From positions 5,312,836-5,376,835 of the forward strand of contig NZ_JACBZT010000001.1 in assembly GCF_013408985.1 (NCBI RefSeq): a stretch of DNA of 64,000 bases, in the 5' to 3' direction. The notes under the pieces are model-generated. The model made no database searches, had not been told where the DNA came from, and saw only the letters and a list, made by a program, of their open reading frames with translations. A program made the translations under genes and the position numbers. The stretch comes from Petropleomorpha daqingensis (GTDB lineage: Bacteria > Actinomycetota > Actinomycetes > Mycobacteriales > Geodermatophilaceae). This document shows, in pieces, positions 34,526-43,040 of this stretch. Every line of letters begins with the position of its first letter. Position 1 is the stretch's first letter.

Positions 34526-34542
34526 TACCCTCCGAAGGCGTG
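34526..34542 (+). promoter_or_regulatory. Possible -10 element and leaderless start of the DUF3000 gene
   Basis: TACCCT at 34526-34531 fits the TANNNT form of a vegetative -10 element and lies eight bases before the GTG at 34540, with no Shine-Dalgarno between. That geometry would put the transcript start at or next to the start codon, a common leaderless arrangement in actinobacteria. No clear -35 is seen. Confidence 0.35.
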
Positions 34543-35163
34543 GAGCCGCACAGCCTGGCCGGCAGCGGAGCTGCGGCCGGCGAGGAGCCGCCCGCTGCGT
34601 TCCGGACCGCCCTCGACGCGATCGCGACCGTCCGCGCCCGCCCCGAGATCGTCCTCGAGACGATCCCGGCGCCGCAGCGTCTCGCGCCATGGGCGCACGC
34701 CCTCGGCGCGCAGGTCTTCGAGCCCGACGGGGACGACGAGGTCGAGGTCGCCAACGGCCGGTTCATCGTGCTGTTCGACCCGAACGGCCACCAGGCCTGG
34801 GACGGCACCACCCGCTGCGTCGCCTACATCTCGGCCGTCACCGACGAGACGCTGGTCGACGACGCCATGTTCTCCGAGGTCGCCTGGAGCTGGCTCACCG
34901 ACGCCCTCGCCGACGCCGGCGCCGGCTCCCACGCGGTCGGCGGCACGGTCACCCGGACGGCGTCCACCCGCTTCGGCGACCTGGCCGGACCCGAGCACTC
35001 GGTCGAGGTCGAGCTGCGCGCGTCGTGGACCGCCGAGGACAACGCCGCGCTCGACCGGCACCTCACGGCCTTCCTCGAGGTGCTGGGCACCGCGGCCGGG
35101 CTGCCGCCGCCCGGTGTCCACCTTCTGGGTCCCTCCGGCCGCGCGAACGGCGAGACCACCTAA
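34540..35163 (+). CDS. DUF3000 domain protein
   Basis: The 207-residue protein matches the actinobacteria-specific DUF3000 family: [39 protein letters not shown] (start part quoted short), [23 protein letters not shown] and [16 protein letters not shown]. Function is unknown. It is always found next to hemE and RNase D in actinobacteria, a position retained here. It lacks a signal or membrane segments. The start GTG 34540 lacks a ribosome binding site and may be leaderless. Confidence 0.92.
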   Translation: MEPHSLAGSGAAAGEEPPAAFRTALDAIATVRARPEIVLETIPAPQRLAPWAHALGAQVFEPDGDDEVEVANGRFIVLFDPNGHQAWDGTTRCVAYISAVTDETLVDDAMFSEVAWSWLTDALADAGAGSHAVGGTVTRTASTRFGDLAGPEHSVEVELRASWTAEDNAALDRHLTAFLEVLGTAAGLPPPGVHLLGPSGRANGETT

Positions 35164-35222
35164 CATCGCAGGGCGGCCGCGCCTGCTGCACGGCCACGAG
35201 ACTGCGAGAAGGTGGACGGGAA

Positions 35223-36473
35223 CTGAGCACCGCGCCCTTGGGAGATCCGGCCACGCCGGCGCCGGACGACGAGGCGCCCACCGCCGTCCCCCTGCTGGCT
35301 CCGCGCGACGGGCTGCCGCCGGTCATCGACACCTCGACCCGGCTGGTCGAGTACGCCGAGGCCCTCGGGTCGGGCAGCGGCCCGGTCGCGGTCGACGCCG
35401 AGCGCGCCTCCGGCTACCGCTACGGCCAGCGGGCCTACCTCGTGCAGCTGCGCCGCAACGGCTCGGGCACCGGGCTCATCGACCCCGTCCCGCTGCCCGA
35501 CCTCTCCGTCGTCCAGGCCTCGATCGTCGACGAGGAGTGGGTGCTGCACGCGGCCAACCAGGACCTCCCCTGCCTGGCCGAGATCGGGCTGGTGCCCAAG
35601 CGGATCTTCGACACCGAGCTGGCCGCGCGGCTGGCCGGTCTCCCCCGCGTCGGGCTCGCCGCGGTGGTCGAGTCGCTGCTGGGCTACTCGCTGGTCAAGG
35701 GCCACTCCGCCGCGGACTGGAGCACCCGGCCGCTGCCCGAGGAGTGGCTGGTCTACGCCGCCCTCGACGTCGAGGTGCTGGTCGACCTGCGGGACGCGCT
35801 CGCCGCGATCCTCGAGGAGCAGGGCAAGAGCGAGTGGGCGCGGCAGGAGTTCGACGCGATCCTCGCCGCCGGGCCGCCGGCGCCCAAGCAGGACCCGTGG
35901 CGGCGGACCTCCGGCGTGCACGGGTTGCGCACCCGCCGCCAGCTCGGCGTGCTGCGCTCGCTGTGGCAGGCCCGCGACGACCTCGCCCGCCGTCGCGACA
36001 TCGCCCCGGGCCGGGTGCTGCCCGACTCGGCGATGGTCTCGGCCGTGCAGGCCGATCCGCGCACCGAGGCGGCTCTGCTGGAGCTGCCGGTCTTCCGCGG
36101 CCGCGCCAACCGCAAGCTGGTCGGTACCTGGTACGGCGCGATCGCCCGCGGCCGCGAGCTGCCGGAGTCGGACCTGCCGCCGCAGAGCCGCCCGGGCGAC
36201 GGGCCGCCGCCGGTCAACCGCTGGGCCGACCGCGACCCGGCCGCCGCGACCCGGCTGCAGCAGGCGCGCGCGGGTCTGGCGACGCTGTCGCAGCAGTGGA
36301 ACGTCCCGGTGGAGAACCTGCTCTCCCCCGACCTGGTCCGCCGGCTCATGTGGAGCCCGCCGGAGCCGCGCACGGCCGAGACCGTCGCCGAGACGCTGCG
36401 CGCCGGCGGGGCACGCGAGTGGCAGGTCGAGCTCACCGGGCCTTTGCTCACCGAGGCCGTCGCCGCCGCCTGA
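35223..36473 (+). CDS. rnd: Ribonuclease D-like 3'-5' exonuclease with HRDC domain
   Basis: The 416-residue protein has an RNase D type DEDD exonuclease domain: PVAVDAERASGYRYGQRAYLVQL (first acidic motif), NQDLPCLAEIG and VYAALDVEVLVDL, followed by an HRDC domain (residues about 225-310, LGVLRSLWQARDDLARRRDIAPGRVLPD; short parts). It degrades or trims structured RNA. No ATG, GTG or TTG fits the family N-terminus: the in-frame CTG at 35223 has AGAAGGTGG eight bases upstream and gives the usual length, so a rare CTG start is most likely; TTG 35238 is the alternative. It follows the DUF3000 gene, as in Mycobacterium. Confidence 0.93.
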   Translation: MSTAPLGDPATPAPDDEAPTAVPLLAPRDGLPPVIDTSTRLVEYAEALGSGSGPVAVDAERASGYRYGQRAYLVQLRRNGSGTGLIDPVPLPDLSVVQASIVDEEWVLHAANQDLPCLAEIGLVPKRIFDTELAARLAGLPRVGLAAVVESLLGYSLVKGHSAADWSTRPLPEEWLVYAALDVEVLVDLRDALAAILEEQGKSEWARQEFDAILAAGPPAPKQDPWRRTSGVHGLRTRRQLGVLRSLWQARDDLARRRDIAPGRVLPDSAMVSAVQADPRTEAALLELPVFRGRANRKLVGTWYGAIARGRELPESDLPPQSRPGDGPPPVNRWADRDPAAATRLQQARAGLATLSQQWNVPVENLLSPDLVRRLMWSPPEPRTAETVAETLRAGGAREWQVELTGPLLTEAVAAA

Positions 36474-36555
36474 TCGGGTGACGACCGGGCCGGGTTCTTG
36501 TTGCGAACTTGCAGGTCTGCCCGCAATTTCGAAAAGCGACACCAACTCACGGAAT

Positions 36556-36581
36556 CTCGTTATGCCATCGTTACTAACGAG
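36556..36581. promoter_or_regulatory. Inverted repeat upstream of the sugar transporter operon
   Basis: CTCGTTA (36556-36562) and TAACGAG (36575-36581) are perfect inverted repeats with 12 bases between them, in the most AT-rich stretch of the window (36490-36600), about 92 bases upstream of the binding-protein start. It is a candidate operator for a LacI- or ROK-type sugar regulator; no such regulator is in the island. Confidence 0.45.
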
Positions 36582-36672
36582 GCCTCTCGCTGCCCTACTG
36601 TGACGCAGCGCACGTTCCACGATCTCGCGAAGCGGACTTCGCACCCTCCTCTGAGAAGGCTGAGGTTTTGTC

Positions 36673-37740
36673 GTGAACCTGAGGAACTCCGGACTCGCCA
36701 CGCTGGCGGCGGTGAGCGTTCTCGCCCTGGCGGCGTGTTCGAACAGCGGTGGGGGTGGCAACTCCGCCTCGGGGAGCAGTGGGGGCGCCGAGAAGCGCGC
36801 CTGTGTGATCCTGCCCGACGCCGCCTCCTCCAACCGGTGGGAGAACGGTGACCGCCCCGCCCTGGAGAAGGCGTTCAAGGACGCGGGCTTCACCACCGAC
36901 ATCCAGAACGCGCAGGGCGACACCAGCAAGTACTCGACGATCGCGCAGCAGCAGCTCACCAAGGGCTGCGGCGTCATGCTCCTCGTCGACTACAACAACG
37001 CCGGCGTCCAGGTGACGGAGAAGGCCAAGTCGCAGGGGATCCCGGTGATCGCCTACGACCGCCCGATCCAGGGTGCGGACTACTACGTCTCCTTCGACAA
37101 CTTCCACGTCGGTGAGCTCGAGGGCCAGATGATCGTCGACGGGCTCAAGGCCGGCGGCAAGGACCCGGCGACGGCGCAGGTCGTCTACGTCGGTGGCGAC
37201 CCGACCGACGGCAACGCCAAGCAGTTCCACGACGGCGCCGACAGCGTCATGTCCGCCGCGGGGATCAAGCCGGCGTTCGAGACCCAGGGCACCTGGGACG
37301 GCGCCAAGGCCGGCACGTTCTTCGAGCAGGCCTACACCGCCCTCGGCGGCAACATCGACGCCGTCTGGGCGGCCAACGACACCAACGCCGCGAGCGTCAT
37401 CTCGGTGCTGGACAAGAACGGCAAGACGGTCCCGGTCAGCGGCCAGGACGCCAGCCCCGCCGCCCTGCAGAACATCCTGCTCGGCAAGCAGGCCGGCACG
37501 GTCTACAAGCCGTTCCAGCTCGAGGCGAAGGCCGCCTCCGACCTCGCCATCCAGCTGCTGAACGGCGAGAAGCCGAGCGTCGACAAGAAGACCGACGACG
37601 GCACGCCGTTCATCGCCGAGACGCCGATCGTCGTCAACGCCGACAACATGCAGCAGGTGTTCGACGACGGGAACGCCAACGTCGCCGACGTCTGCAAGGG
37701 CGACGTCGCCGCCATCTGCACGCAGAAGGGCATCAAGTAG
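36673..37740 (+). CDS. Sugar ABC transporter substrate-binding lipoprotein (XylF/RbsB class)
   Basis: The 355-residue protein has a lipobox LAAC (Cys22) and a Ser/Gly-rich linker, then the periplasmic-binding-protein type 1 fold: CVILPDAASSNRWENGDRPALEKAF, GVMLLVDYNNAGVQ, VIAYDRPI, YYVSFDNFHVGELEGQ and AVWAANDTNAASVISVL. The PVIAYDRPI-DYYVSFDN pairing is typical of D-xylose (XylF-like) and related pentose binders. It delivers sugar to the permease and ATPase encoded downstream. GTG 36673 follows GAGGTTTT. The downstream hairpin at 37757 may favour its expression over the ATPase, as for many binding proteins. Confidence 0.92.
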   Translation: MNLRNSGLATLAAVSVLALAACSNSGGGGNSASGSSGGAEKRACVILPDAASSNRWENGDRPALEKAFKDAGFTTDIQNAQGDTSKYSTIAQQQLTKGCGVMLLVDYNNAGVQVTEKAKSQGIPVIAYDRPIQGADYYVSFDNFHVGELEGQMIVDGLKAGGKDPATAQVVYVGGDPTDGNAKQFHDGADSVMSAAGIKPAFETQGTWDGAKAGTFFEQAYTALGGNIDAVWAANDTNAASVISVLDKNGKTVPVSGQDASPAALQNILLGKQAGTVYKPFQLEAKAASDLAIQLLNGEKPSVDKKTDDGTPFIAETPIVVNADNMQQVFDDGNANVADVCKGDVAAICTQKGIK

Positions 37741-37756
37741 CACCACCGGACGCCCA

Positions 37757-37795
37757 GGGTGGACGCCGGCCGCGCCTCGCGGTCGGCGTCCACCC
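37757..37795 (+). terminator. Intercistronic hairpin between binding protein and ATPase genes
   Basis: An 18-base stem (37757-37774 with 37778-37795, one G-U pair, three-base loop CCT) lies 17 bases after the binding-protein stop. The next gene in the operon starts at 37866, so this is probably an attenuating or mRNA-stabilising hairpin that lets more binding protein than ATPase be made rather than a full terminator. Confidence 0.75.
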
Positions 37796-37865
37796 GTCCC
37801 GTCCAGCAACGATCAACAGCGCTGCCGGCAGGCAGCCCCCCGGTTGCACAGGTGAGGACCTTCCC

Positions 37866-38630
37866 GTGGCCGTACCGATCATCGAACTCCGTGACATCCG
37901 CAAGAGCTTCGGCCCCGTCGAGGTGCTCAAGGGGGTGAACATGAAGGTCGAGGCCGGCAAGGTCACGGCACTGGTCGGCGACAACGGCGCCGGCAAGTCC
38001 ACCCTGATCAAAGGCCTGTCCGGCGCCCAGCCGTACGACTCCGGCGACATCCTCTTCGAGGGCGAGGCGGTGACCCTGGGCACGCCGCGCGAGGCCGCGG
38101 CGCTCGGCATCGAGGTCGTCTACCAGGACCTCGCCCTCTGCGAGAACCTCGACATCGTGCAGAACATGTTCCTCGGCCGCGAGGACGTGCACCTCGGGAT
38201 GCTGGACACCCCCGAGATGGAGAAGAAGGCGGCGGCGACGCTGCAGTCGCTGTCGGTGCGGACGATGAAGTCCGTCCGGCAGAAGGTCTCGTCGCTGTCC
38301 GGTGGCCAGCGCCAGACGGTCGCGATCGCCCGCGCGGTGCTGCAGAAGGCGAAGCTCGTGATCCTGGACGAGCCGACCGCCGCCCTCGGTGTCGCGCAGA
38401 CCGAGCAGGTGCTCGCGCTGGTCCGACGCCTCGCCGCCGCCGGCGTGGGAGTGATCATCATCAGCCACAACCTCGCCGACGTCTTCGAGGTCGCGGACTA
38501 CATCAACGTGCTCTACCTCGGCAACATGGTCGCCCAGCTCAACGCGGGCGCGACCAACTACAACGAGGTCGTCAGCTACATCACCGGGGTCCGGACCGAC
38601 CACACGCCCCTCGAGGAGGTCCTGTCGTGA
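37866..38630 (+). CDS. Sugar ABC transporter ATPase, single domain
   Basis: The 254-residue ATPase has Walker A GDNGAGKST (near residue 40), Q-loop VYQDLAL, signature LSGGQRQ, Walker B VILDEPTAALG and the switch His in IIISHNLADV. It is a half-size member, with one nucleotide-binding domain, like FrcA of Rhizobium rather than the double-domain XylG/RbsA, so it works as a homodimer. GTG 37866. The next gene starts inside its stop codon (GTGA). Confidence 0.94.
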   Translation: MAVPIIELRDIRKSFGPVEVLKGVNMKVEAGKVTALVGDNGAGKSTLIKGLSGAQPYDSGDILFEGEAVTLGTPREAAALGIEVVYQDLALCENLDIVQNMFLGREDVHLGMLDTPEMEKKAAATLQSLSVRTMKSVRQKVSSLSGGQRQTVAIARAVLQKAKLVILDEPTAALGVAQTEQVLALVRRLAAAGVGVIIISHNLADVFEVADYINVLYLGNMVAQLNAGATNYNEVVSYITGVRTDHTPLEEVLS

Positions 38631-39943
38631 CCACCACGCCGGAACGGTCCACCGAGCAGTCGTCGAACCCCTCGACCAACACCGCGGCCGAGACCGCCGC
38701 CATCGGCGAACCGAGCACGATCGCCACCGGTCACGAGGGCACCGTCCGTGACCAGGTGAACAACTACATCCAGCGCGTCCGCGGCGGCGACATGGGGATG
38801 CTGCCGGCGCTCGCCGGCGTGATCGTGCTGGCCATCCTGTTCGGCTCGCTGAGCCCCTTCTTCCTGACCCGGCTCAACATCGCGAACCTGCTGACCCAGA
38901 CGGCCGCGCTGATGATGCTGGCGATCGCGCTGACCTTCGTCATCCTCATCGCCGAGATCGACCTGTCGGCCGGTGTCACCTCCGGCGTCGGCATGGCGAT
39001 CTTCGTGCTGCTGGTCAACAAGCAGGACTGGAACTGGGTGCTCGCCCTGGTCGTGGCGCTGCTCGCCGGCATGGTGATCGGCACGTTCATCGGCTACTTC
39101 GTGGCCAAGGTGGGGATCCCGTCCTTCGTCGTCACCCTCGGTCTGTTCCTGGGATTCCAGGGGCTGAACCTGGTCCTGCTCGGCGACGGCGGCCTCTACC
39201 GGATCGAGGTGCCCCAGGTCGTCGCGATCATGAACTCGTCGATGCCGATCTGGGCCGGCTGGCTCATGCTCGCCGTGGTCGTCGCGGTCTCGGCCGGGAC
39301 CCAGCTCTACGACCGCGCGCGGCGCCACCGCGCGGGCATGCCGGTCCGGCCGATGAGCCTGCTGGCCGCTCGGGTGGGCGCGTGGGTGATCGGCGGCGGC
39401 TTCCTGGTCTTCCTGCTCAGCCAGAACCGGTCCACCAGCATCGTGGAGATCAGGGGCGTCCCGATCGTCGTCCCGATCGCGCTGGCGATCCTCTGGATCG
39501 GCACGTCCGCGCTCGACCGCACCCGCTGGGGCCTGCACATCTACGCGGTGGGCGGCAACCCCGAGGCGGCCCGGCGCGGTGGCATCAACGTCGCGCGGCT
39601 GCGGATGTCGGCGTTCATCCTCTGCTCCACGCTCGCCGTCGTCTCCGGGCTGTTCTCCGCGAGCCAGACCGGCACGGTCGAGCCGTCCGCGGGCCGCGAC
39701 ATCGTGCTGTCGGGTGTCGCGGCCGCCGTGGTCGGCGGGGTGAGCCTCTTCGGCGGCCGGGGCCGGCTGGTCCAGGCCGTGATCGGCGCTCTGCTGATCT
39801 CGATGATCACCAACGGGCTGGGGCTGCTCGGCCTGCCGGCCGGCATCACCTTCCTCGTCACCGGCGGCGTCCTCATCCTGGCCGCCACCATCGACGCGCT
39901 GTCCCGCCGCCGCTCCGGGGCCTCGTCGCTGGCCCGGACGTAG
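38627..39943 (+). CDS. Sugar ABC transporter permease (XylH/RbsC family)
   Basis: The 438-residue integral membrane protein belongs to the BPD_transp_2 group: LNIANLLTQTAALMMLAIALTFVILIAEIDLSAG (part: AEIDLSAGVTSGVG), GIPSFVVTLGLFLGFQGLN and VGGVSLFGGRGRLVQAVIGALLI are the conserved segments. A 45-residue soluble N-terminal region rich in Thr and Ser precedes the first helix. It is long for the family (RbsC 320, XylH 390), matching XylH-like permeases with about 12 helices. It forms the channel with the ATPase and the binding protein. Confidence 0.93.
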   Translation: MTTTPERSTEQSSNPSTNTAAETAAIGEPSTIATGHEGTVRDQVNNYIQRVRGGDMGMLPALAGVIVLAILFGSLSPFFLTRLNIANLLTQTAALMMLAIALTFVILIAEIDLSAGVTSGVGMAIFVLLVNKQDWNWVLALVVALLAGMVIGTFIGYFVAKVGIPSFVVTLGLFLGFQGLNLVLLGDGGLYRIEVPQVVAIMNSSMPIWAGWLMLAVVVAVSAGTQLYDRARRHRAGMPVRPMSLLAARVGAWVIGGGFLVFLLSQNRSTSIVEIRGVPIVVPIALAILWIGTSALDRTRWGLHIYAVGGNPEAARRGGINVARLRMSAFILCSTLAVVSGLFSASQTGTVEPSAGRDIVLSGVAAAVVGGVSLFGGRGRLVQAVIGALLISMITNGLGLLGLPAGITFLVTGGVLILAATIDALSRRRSGASSLART

Positions 39944-39948
39944 GCCGC

Positions 39949-39984
39949 TGCCCCGGTGGGCGGCCACGGCCGCCCACCGGGGCA
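39949..39984. terminator. Very strong terminator between the transporter and an SDR gene
   Basis: TGCCCCGGTGGGCGGCC (39949-39965) and GGCCGCCCACCGGGGCA (39968-39984) are perfect 17-base inverted repeats with AC between them. It lies six bases after the permease stop and one base before the stop of the convergent SDR gene. Confidence 0.9.
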
Positions 39985-39985
39985 C

Positions 39986-40777
39986 CTACTGCGCGGTCCA
40001 GCCGCCGTCGACGTAGATCTCCGTGCCGGTGACGTAGCTGGAGGCGTCGCTGGCCAGGAACAGGGCTGCGCCCCGGATCTCGTGCAGCTCGCCCCACCGG
40101 TTGAGCGCCGTGCGGCCGACCACGGCCTGCGCCCGCTCCGGCTCGGCGAGCAGCGGCTGGTTCATCTCCGTGAGGAACGGCCCCGGGCAGATCGCGTTGC
40201 ACCGCAACCCCGTGCCCGCCCACTCCAGCGCCGCCGCCCGGGTGAGGCCGAGCACGCCCGCCTTCGCCGAGCAGTACGGCGTGCGCCCGGGGATGCCGAC
40301 CTGGCTCAGCGCCGAGCCCAGGTTGATCACCGATCCGCGACCGGCGGGGCGCATCACCCGTGCCGCGGCCCGGCAGCACAGCCACGACCCGCGCAGGTTG
40401 ACGTCGAGCACGGTGTCGAAGTCGTCGAGCGAGACCTCCTCGATCGCGTTGCGCACGTTGATGCCCGCGCAGTTGACCAGGACGTCGACCGCTCCGAACC
40501 GCTCGACGACCCGGTCGAACGCCGCCGCCACGCTCTGCTCGTCGGTCACGTCGATGCGCGCGCCCACCGACACGGTGTCCCAGCGCTCGGCGATCGCCTG
40601 CGCGCTCTCCCGGCAGGAGTCCTCGTTCCGGCTGGCCAGCACCGTCGTCGCCCCGGCCTCGGCGAGAGCCTGCGCGATCGACAGCCCCAGGCCCGTGGCG
40701 CCGCCGGTGACGAGCGCGACCCGCCCGCGCAGGGAGAACAGCTCCGCGATCGTCGGCTCGGCGTGCGCGCTGGTCAT
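39986..40777 (-). CDS. SDR family oxidoreductase (gluconate 5-dehydrogenase-like)
   Basis: The 263-residue SDR has the complete classical pattern: VTGGATGLGLSIA near residue 20, NCAGINVRN, the catalytic SALSQVGIPGRTPYCSAK with Ser, Tyr and Lys, and CNAICPGPFLTEMN. The C-terminal SYVTGTEIYVDGGWTAQ is typical of sugar and polyol dehydrogenases such as gluconate 5-dehydrogenase (Ga5DH/IdnO) and 2-deoxygluconate dehydrogenase. It probably oxidises a sugar acid or sugar alcohol in the island. ATG 40775-40777 has GAGGAGACG upstream. It is convergent with the transporter and divergent from the isomerase gene. Confidence 0.9.
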   Translation of the reverse strand: MTSAHAEPTIAELFSLRGRVALVTGGATGLGLSIAQALAEAGATTVLASRNEDSCRESAQAIAERWDTVSVGARIDVTDEQSVAAAFDRVVERFGAVDVLVNCAGINVRNAIEEVSLDDFDTVLDVNLRGSWLCCRAAARVMRPAGRGSVINLGSALSQVGIPGRTPYCSAKAGVLGLTRAAALEWAGTGLRCNAICPGPFLTEMNQPLLAEPERAQAVVGRTALNRWGELHEIRGAALFLASDASSYVTGTEIYVDGGWTAQ

Positions 40778-40875
40778 CGGGACGTCTCCTCGGGATACGG
40801 TCGCCGTGAGCTGGATCACTGCGGATCATGCCAGCCGCGCGACGCGGCATCGGACCAGGTGGGATGGGCGAAGCG

Positions 40876-41862
40876 ATGGAGTTCGGCCTCTGCGCGTGGA
40901 GCTTCACCCCGGCGCACTCCGCGGCGGGCAGCGGGCACGACCCGATGACCCTGACGGGGCTGATCGCGCTCGCCGAGGAGCGCGGGCTGCGCTCGGTGGA
41001 GCACTCCACGACCGTGCTCGACGGCCTGGACCCCGGGGCACGGGAAGACCTCGTCGAACGGCTGCGCAGCTCCGGCCTCGAGCTCGTGCTCGACTGCCCG
41101 TGGAGCGAGGACCCGGCGGAGATCGGCGCCCACGTCGAGCGGGCCCTGCGACTCGCGCGCGAGGTCGGCGCACGGGCGGTCCGGACGACGATCAGCCGCT
41201 GCCTCGAGGGCGACCGCAGCCGCTACGGCCGCGAGGGCTGGCAGGACCACCTCGAGGCCCTGATCAAGCCGCTGCGCCGGGCCGCGGACGTGGCCGAGGA
41301 CCTGCAGATCCCCTTCGGGATCGAGAACCACCAGGACCTCTGCTCGGCGGAGCTGGTGGCGCTGCTGGAGCGGATCGGCAGCTCCCGGGCCGGCGTGGTC
41401 ATGGACTGCGGCAACGCCCTCGCGGTGGGCGAGCATCCGGCCGCGTTCGCCGAGCGGGTGCTGCCGTTCCTCGTGCACGTGCAGCTCAAGGACTACGTCG
41501 TCCACCCGACGCCGTCGGGCTGGCGGTTCGTGCGCTGCGCCCTCGGCGAGGGGGTCGTCGACTGGCCCGACCTCGTGGCGCGGTTCGACGCCGGCCCCCG
41601 GGACGTCATCGGCACCGTCGAGCTCGGCGCCACCACCGCCCGGCACGTCCGGCTCCTCGAGCGGGACTGGTGGACGACGTACGACCCGCGGCCGTTCGAG
41701 GAGACGCTGGACGCGCTGCGCGTGCTGCACGCCGCCGCGCAGCCACCCGGCGCCGAGTGGCGAACGCCCCACGAGCGCGAGGAGCCGGCCGCCGTCCTCG
41801 CCGCCTACGAGCTCGCCCAGTTCGACGCCAGCGTCGACTACCTCCGGAGGACCTTCGCGTGA
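40876..41862 (+). CDS. Sugar phosphate isomerase/epimerase-like TIM barrel
   Basis: The 328-residue protein matches the AP_endonuc_2/xylose-isomerase-like family: MEFGLCAWSF, LAEERGLRSVEHS, IPFGIENHQDLCSAEL and GVVMDCGNALAVGE, then LVHVQLKDYVV and GTVELGATT. Glu, Asp, His and Glu residues at these strands bind a divalent metal. Family members isomerise or dehydrate sugars, often sugar acids. It overlaps the Gfo/Idh gene by four bases (GTGA at 41859-41862). ATG 40876 gives the family N-terminus; ATG 40864 is four residues longer. Confidence 0.85.
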   Translation: MEFGLCAWSFTPAHSAAGSGHDPMTLTGLIALAEERGLRSVEHSTTVLDGLDPGAREDLVERLRSSGLELVLDCPWSEDPAEIGAHVERALRLAREVGARAVRTTISRCLEGDRSRYGREGWQDHLEALIKPLRRAADVAEDLQIPFGIENHQDLCSAELVALLERIGSSRAGVVMDCGNALAVGEHPAAFAERVLPFLVHVQLKDYVVHPTPSGWRFVRCALGEGVVDWPDLVARFDAGPRDVIGTVELGATTARHVRLLERDWWTTYDPRPFEETLDALRVLHAAAQPPGAEWRTPHEREEPAAVLAAYELAQFDASVDYLRRTFA

Positions 41863-43040
41863 GCGCCCGCTACTCCGCGGCCATCATCGGCGGCGGCGAC
41901 ATCGGTCACGCGCACGCCGAGGGCTACGCCGCCCACCCGGACGTCGAGCTGCGCGCGATCATCGACCCGGTCGAGGCCGCCCGCCGGCAGTTCCAGCGGG
42001 AGTACGGGATCCCCGAGGCCTACGCCTCGGTGGAGGAGTTCCTGGCCACCGGTCGCCCCGACCTGGTCAGCGTCTGCACGTGGCACCCGCTGCACGCACC
42101 GCTGACGATCGCCGCGGCCGGGGCGGGGGCCCGCGCGGTGATCTGCGAGAAGCCCATGGCCACGAGCATGGGCGAGGTCGACGCGATGATCGCCGCCTGC
42201 GAGGGGTCGGGGACGACGTTGCTGGTCAGCCACCAGCGGCGGTTCACGCCCGGCTGGGAGCGTGCCCGCGAGCTGGTGGCCGCGGGGGTGATCGGCGAGG
42301 TCCTGACCGTGGAGGCGCGCGGGGTCCAGGGGCTGCTCAACGTCGGCACCCACCTCATCGACGGCCTGCTGTTCATCTCCGGCGAGCCCGCGGCCCGGTG
42401 GGTGCTGGCTGCGGTCGAGCGCGAGACCGAGCGCTTCGAGCGCGACACCCCGATCGAGGACCGCTGCATGCTGCTCGCCGAGCTCGACGGCGGCGCGCAG
42501 CTGCTCGTGCAGCAGGACCTGCCCAGCGCCCGCGGCATGGCCAGCCCGGTGGGTGCCGGTATGGCGCTGCGCTTCACCGGCAGCGACGGGATGCTCGAGG
42601 CCAGCGAGTTCTTCGTGCGCGTCTTCTCCGCCGACTCGGGCGGCTGGCGCCTCGACCTGTCCCTCGAGCAGGTGGACACGATCGGCGGCCGGGCCAACGG
42701 CCGGCAGGTGGAGGAGCTCGTCGCCTGGCTCGAGGGCGGCCCCGAGCACCGCTGCTCGGCGCGGCGGGCCCGGCAGACGACCGAGATCATGATGGCCGCG
42801 TACGAGTCGGCCCGCCGGCACCGCGTGGTGCCGCTGCCGCTGCAGGAGACCGGCTACCCGCTCGCCGCCATGATCGCCGAGGGCGGGCTCCCGCCGACCG
42901 TCCCCGGTGCCTACGACATCCGCGCCTTCCTGCACCGCGACGGCATCGACGAGGAGCGGTACGCGCAGCTGCGGGCGACCGGCATGGGCCACCACGAGAT
43001 CATGGCGGCGCTGGCCGGCGTCCCGGGCCGGCGCGGCTAG
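41859..43040 (+). CDS. Gfo/Idh/MocA family oxidoreductase
   Basis: The 393-residue protein has the Rossmann domain (YSAAIIGGGDIGHAHAEGY at the start, then VEEFLATGRPDLVSVCTWHPLHAPLT) and the EKPMA motif with its catalytic lysine (CEKPMATSM near residue 95), followed by the alpha/beta substrate domain (GVQGLLNVGTHLIDGL). Members oxidise sugars or polyols with NAD(P), for example D-xylose or L-arabinose 1-dehydrogenases in nonphosphorylating pathways. This makes it a candidate sugar dehydrogenase of the island. The gene is coupled to the isomerase and its stop overlaps the convergent alcohol dehydrogenase stop (43037-43040). Confidence 0.9.
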   Translation: MSARYSAAIIGGGDIGHAHAEGYAAHPDVELRAIIDPVEAARRQFQREYGIPEAYASVEEFLATGRPDLVSVCTWHPLHAPLTIAAAGAGARAVICEKPMATSMGEVDAMIAACEGSGTTLLVSHQRRFTPGWERARELVAAGVIGEVLTVEARGVQGLLNVGTHLIDGLLFISGEPAARWVLAAVERETERFERDTPIEDRCMLLAELDGGAQLLVQQDLPSARGMASPVGAGMALRFTGSDGMLEASEFFVRVFSADSGGWRLDLSLEQVDTIGGRANGRQVEELVAWLEGGPEHRCSARRARQTTEIMMAAYESARRHRVVPLPLQETGYPLAAMIAEGGLPPTVPGAYDIRAFLHRDGIDEERYAQLRATGMGHHEIMAALAGVPGRRG

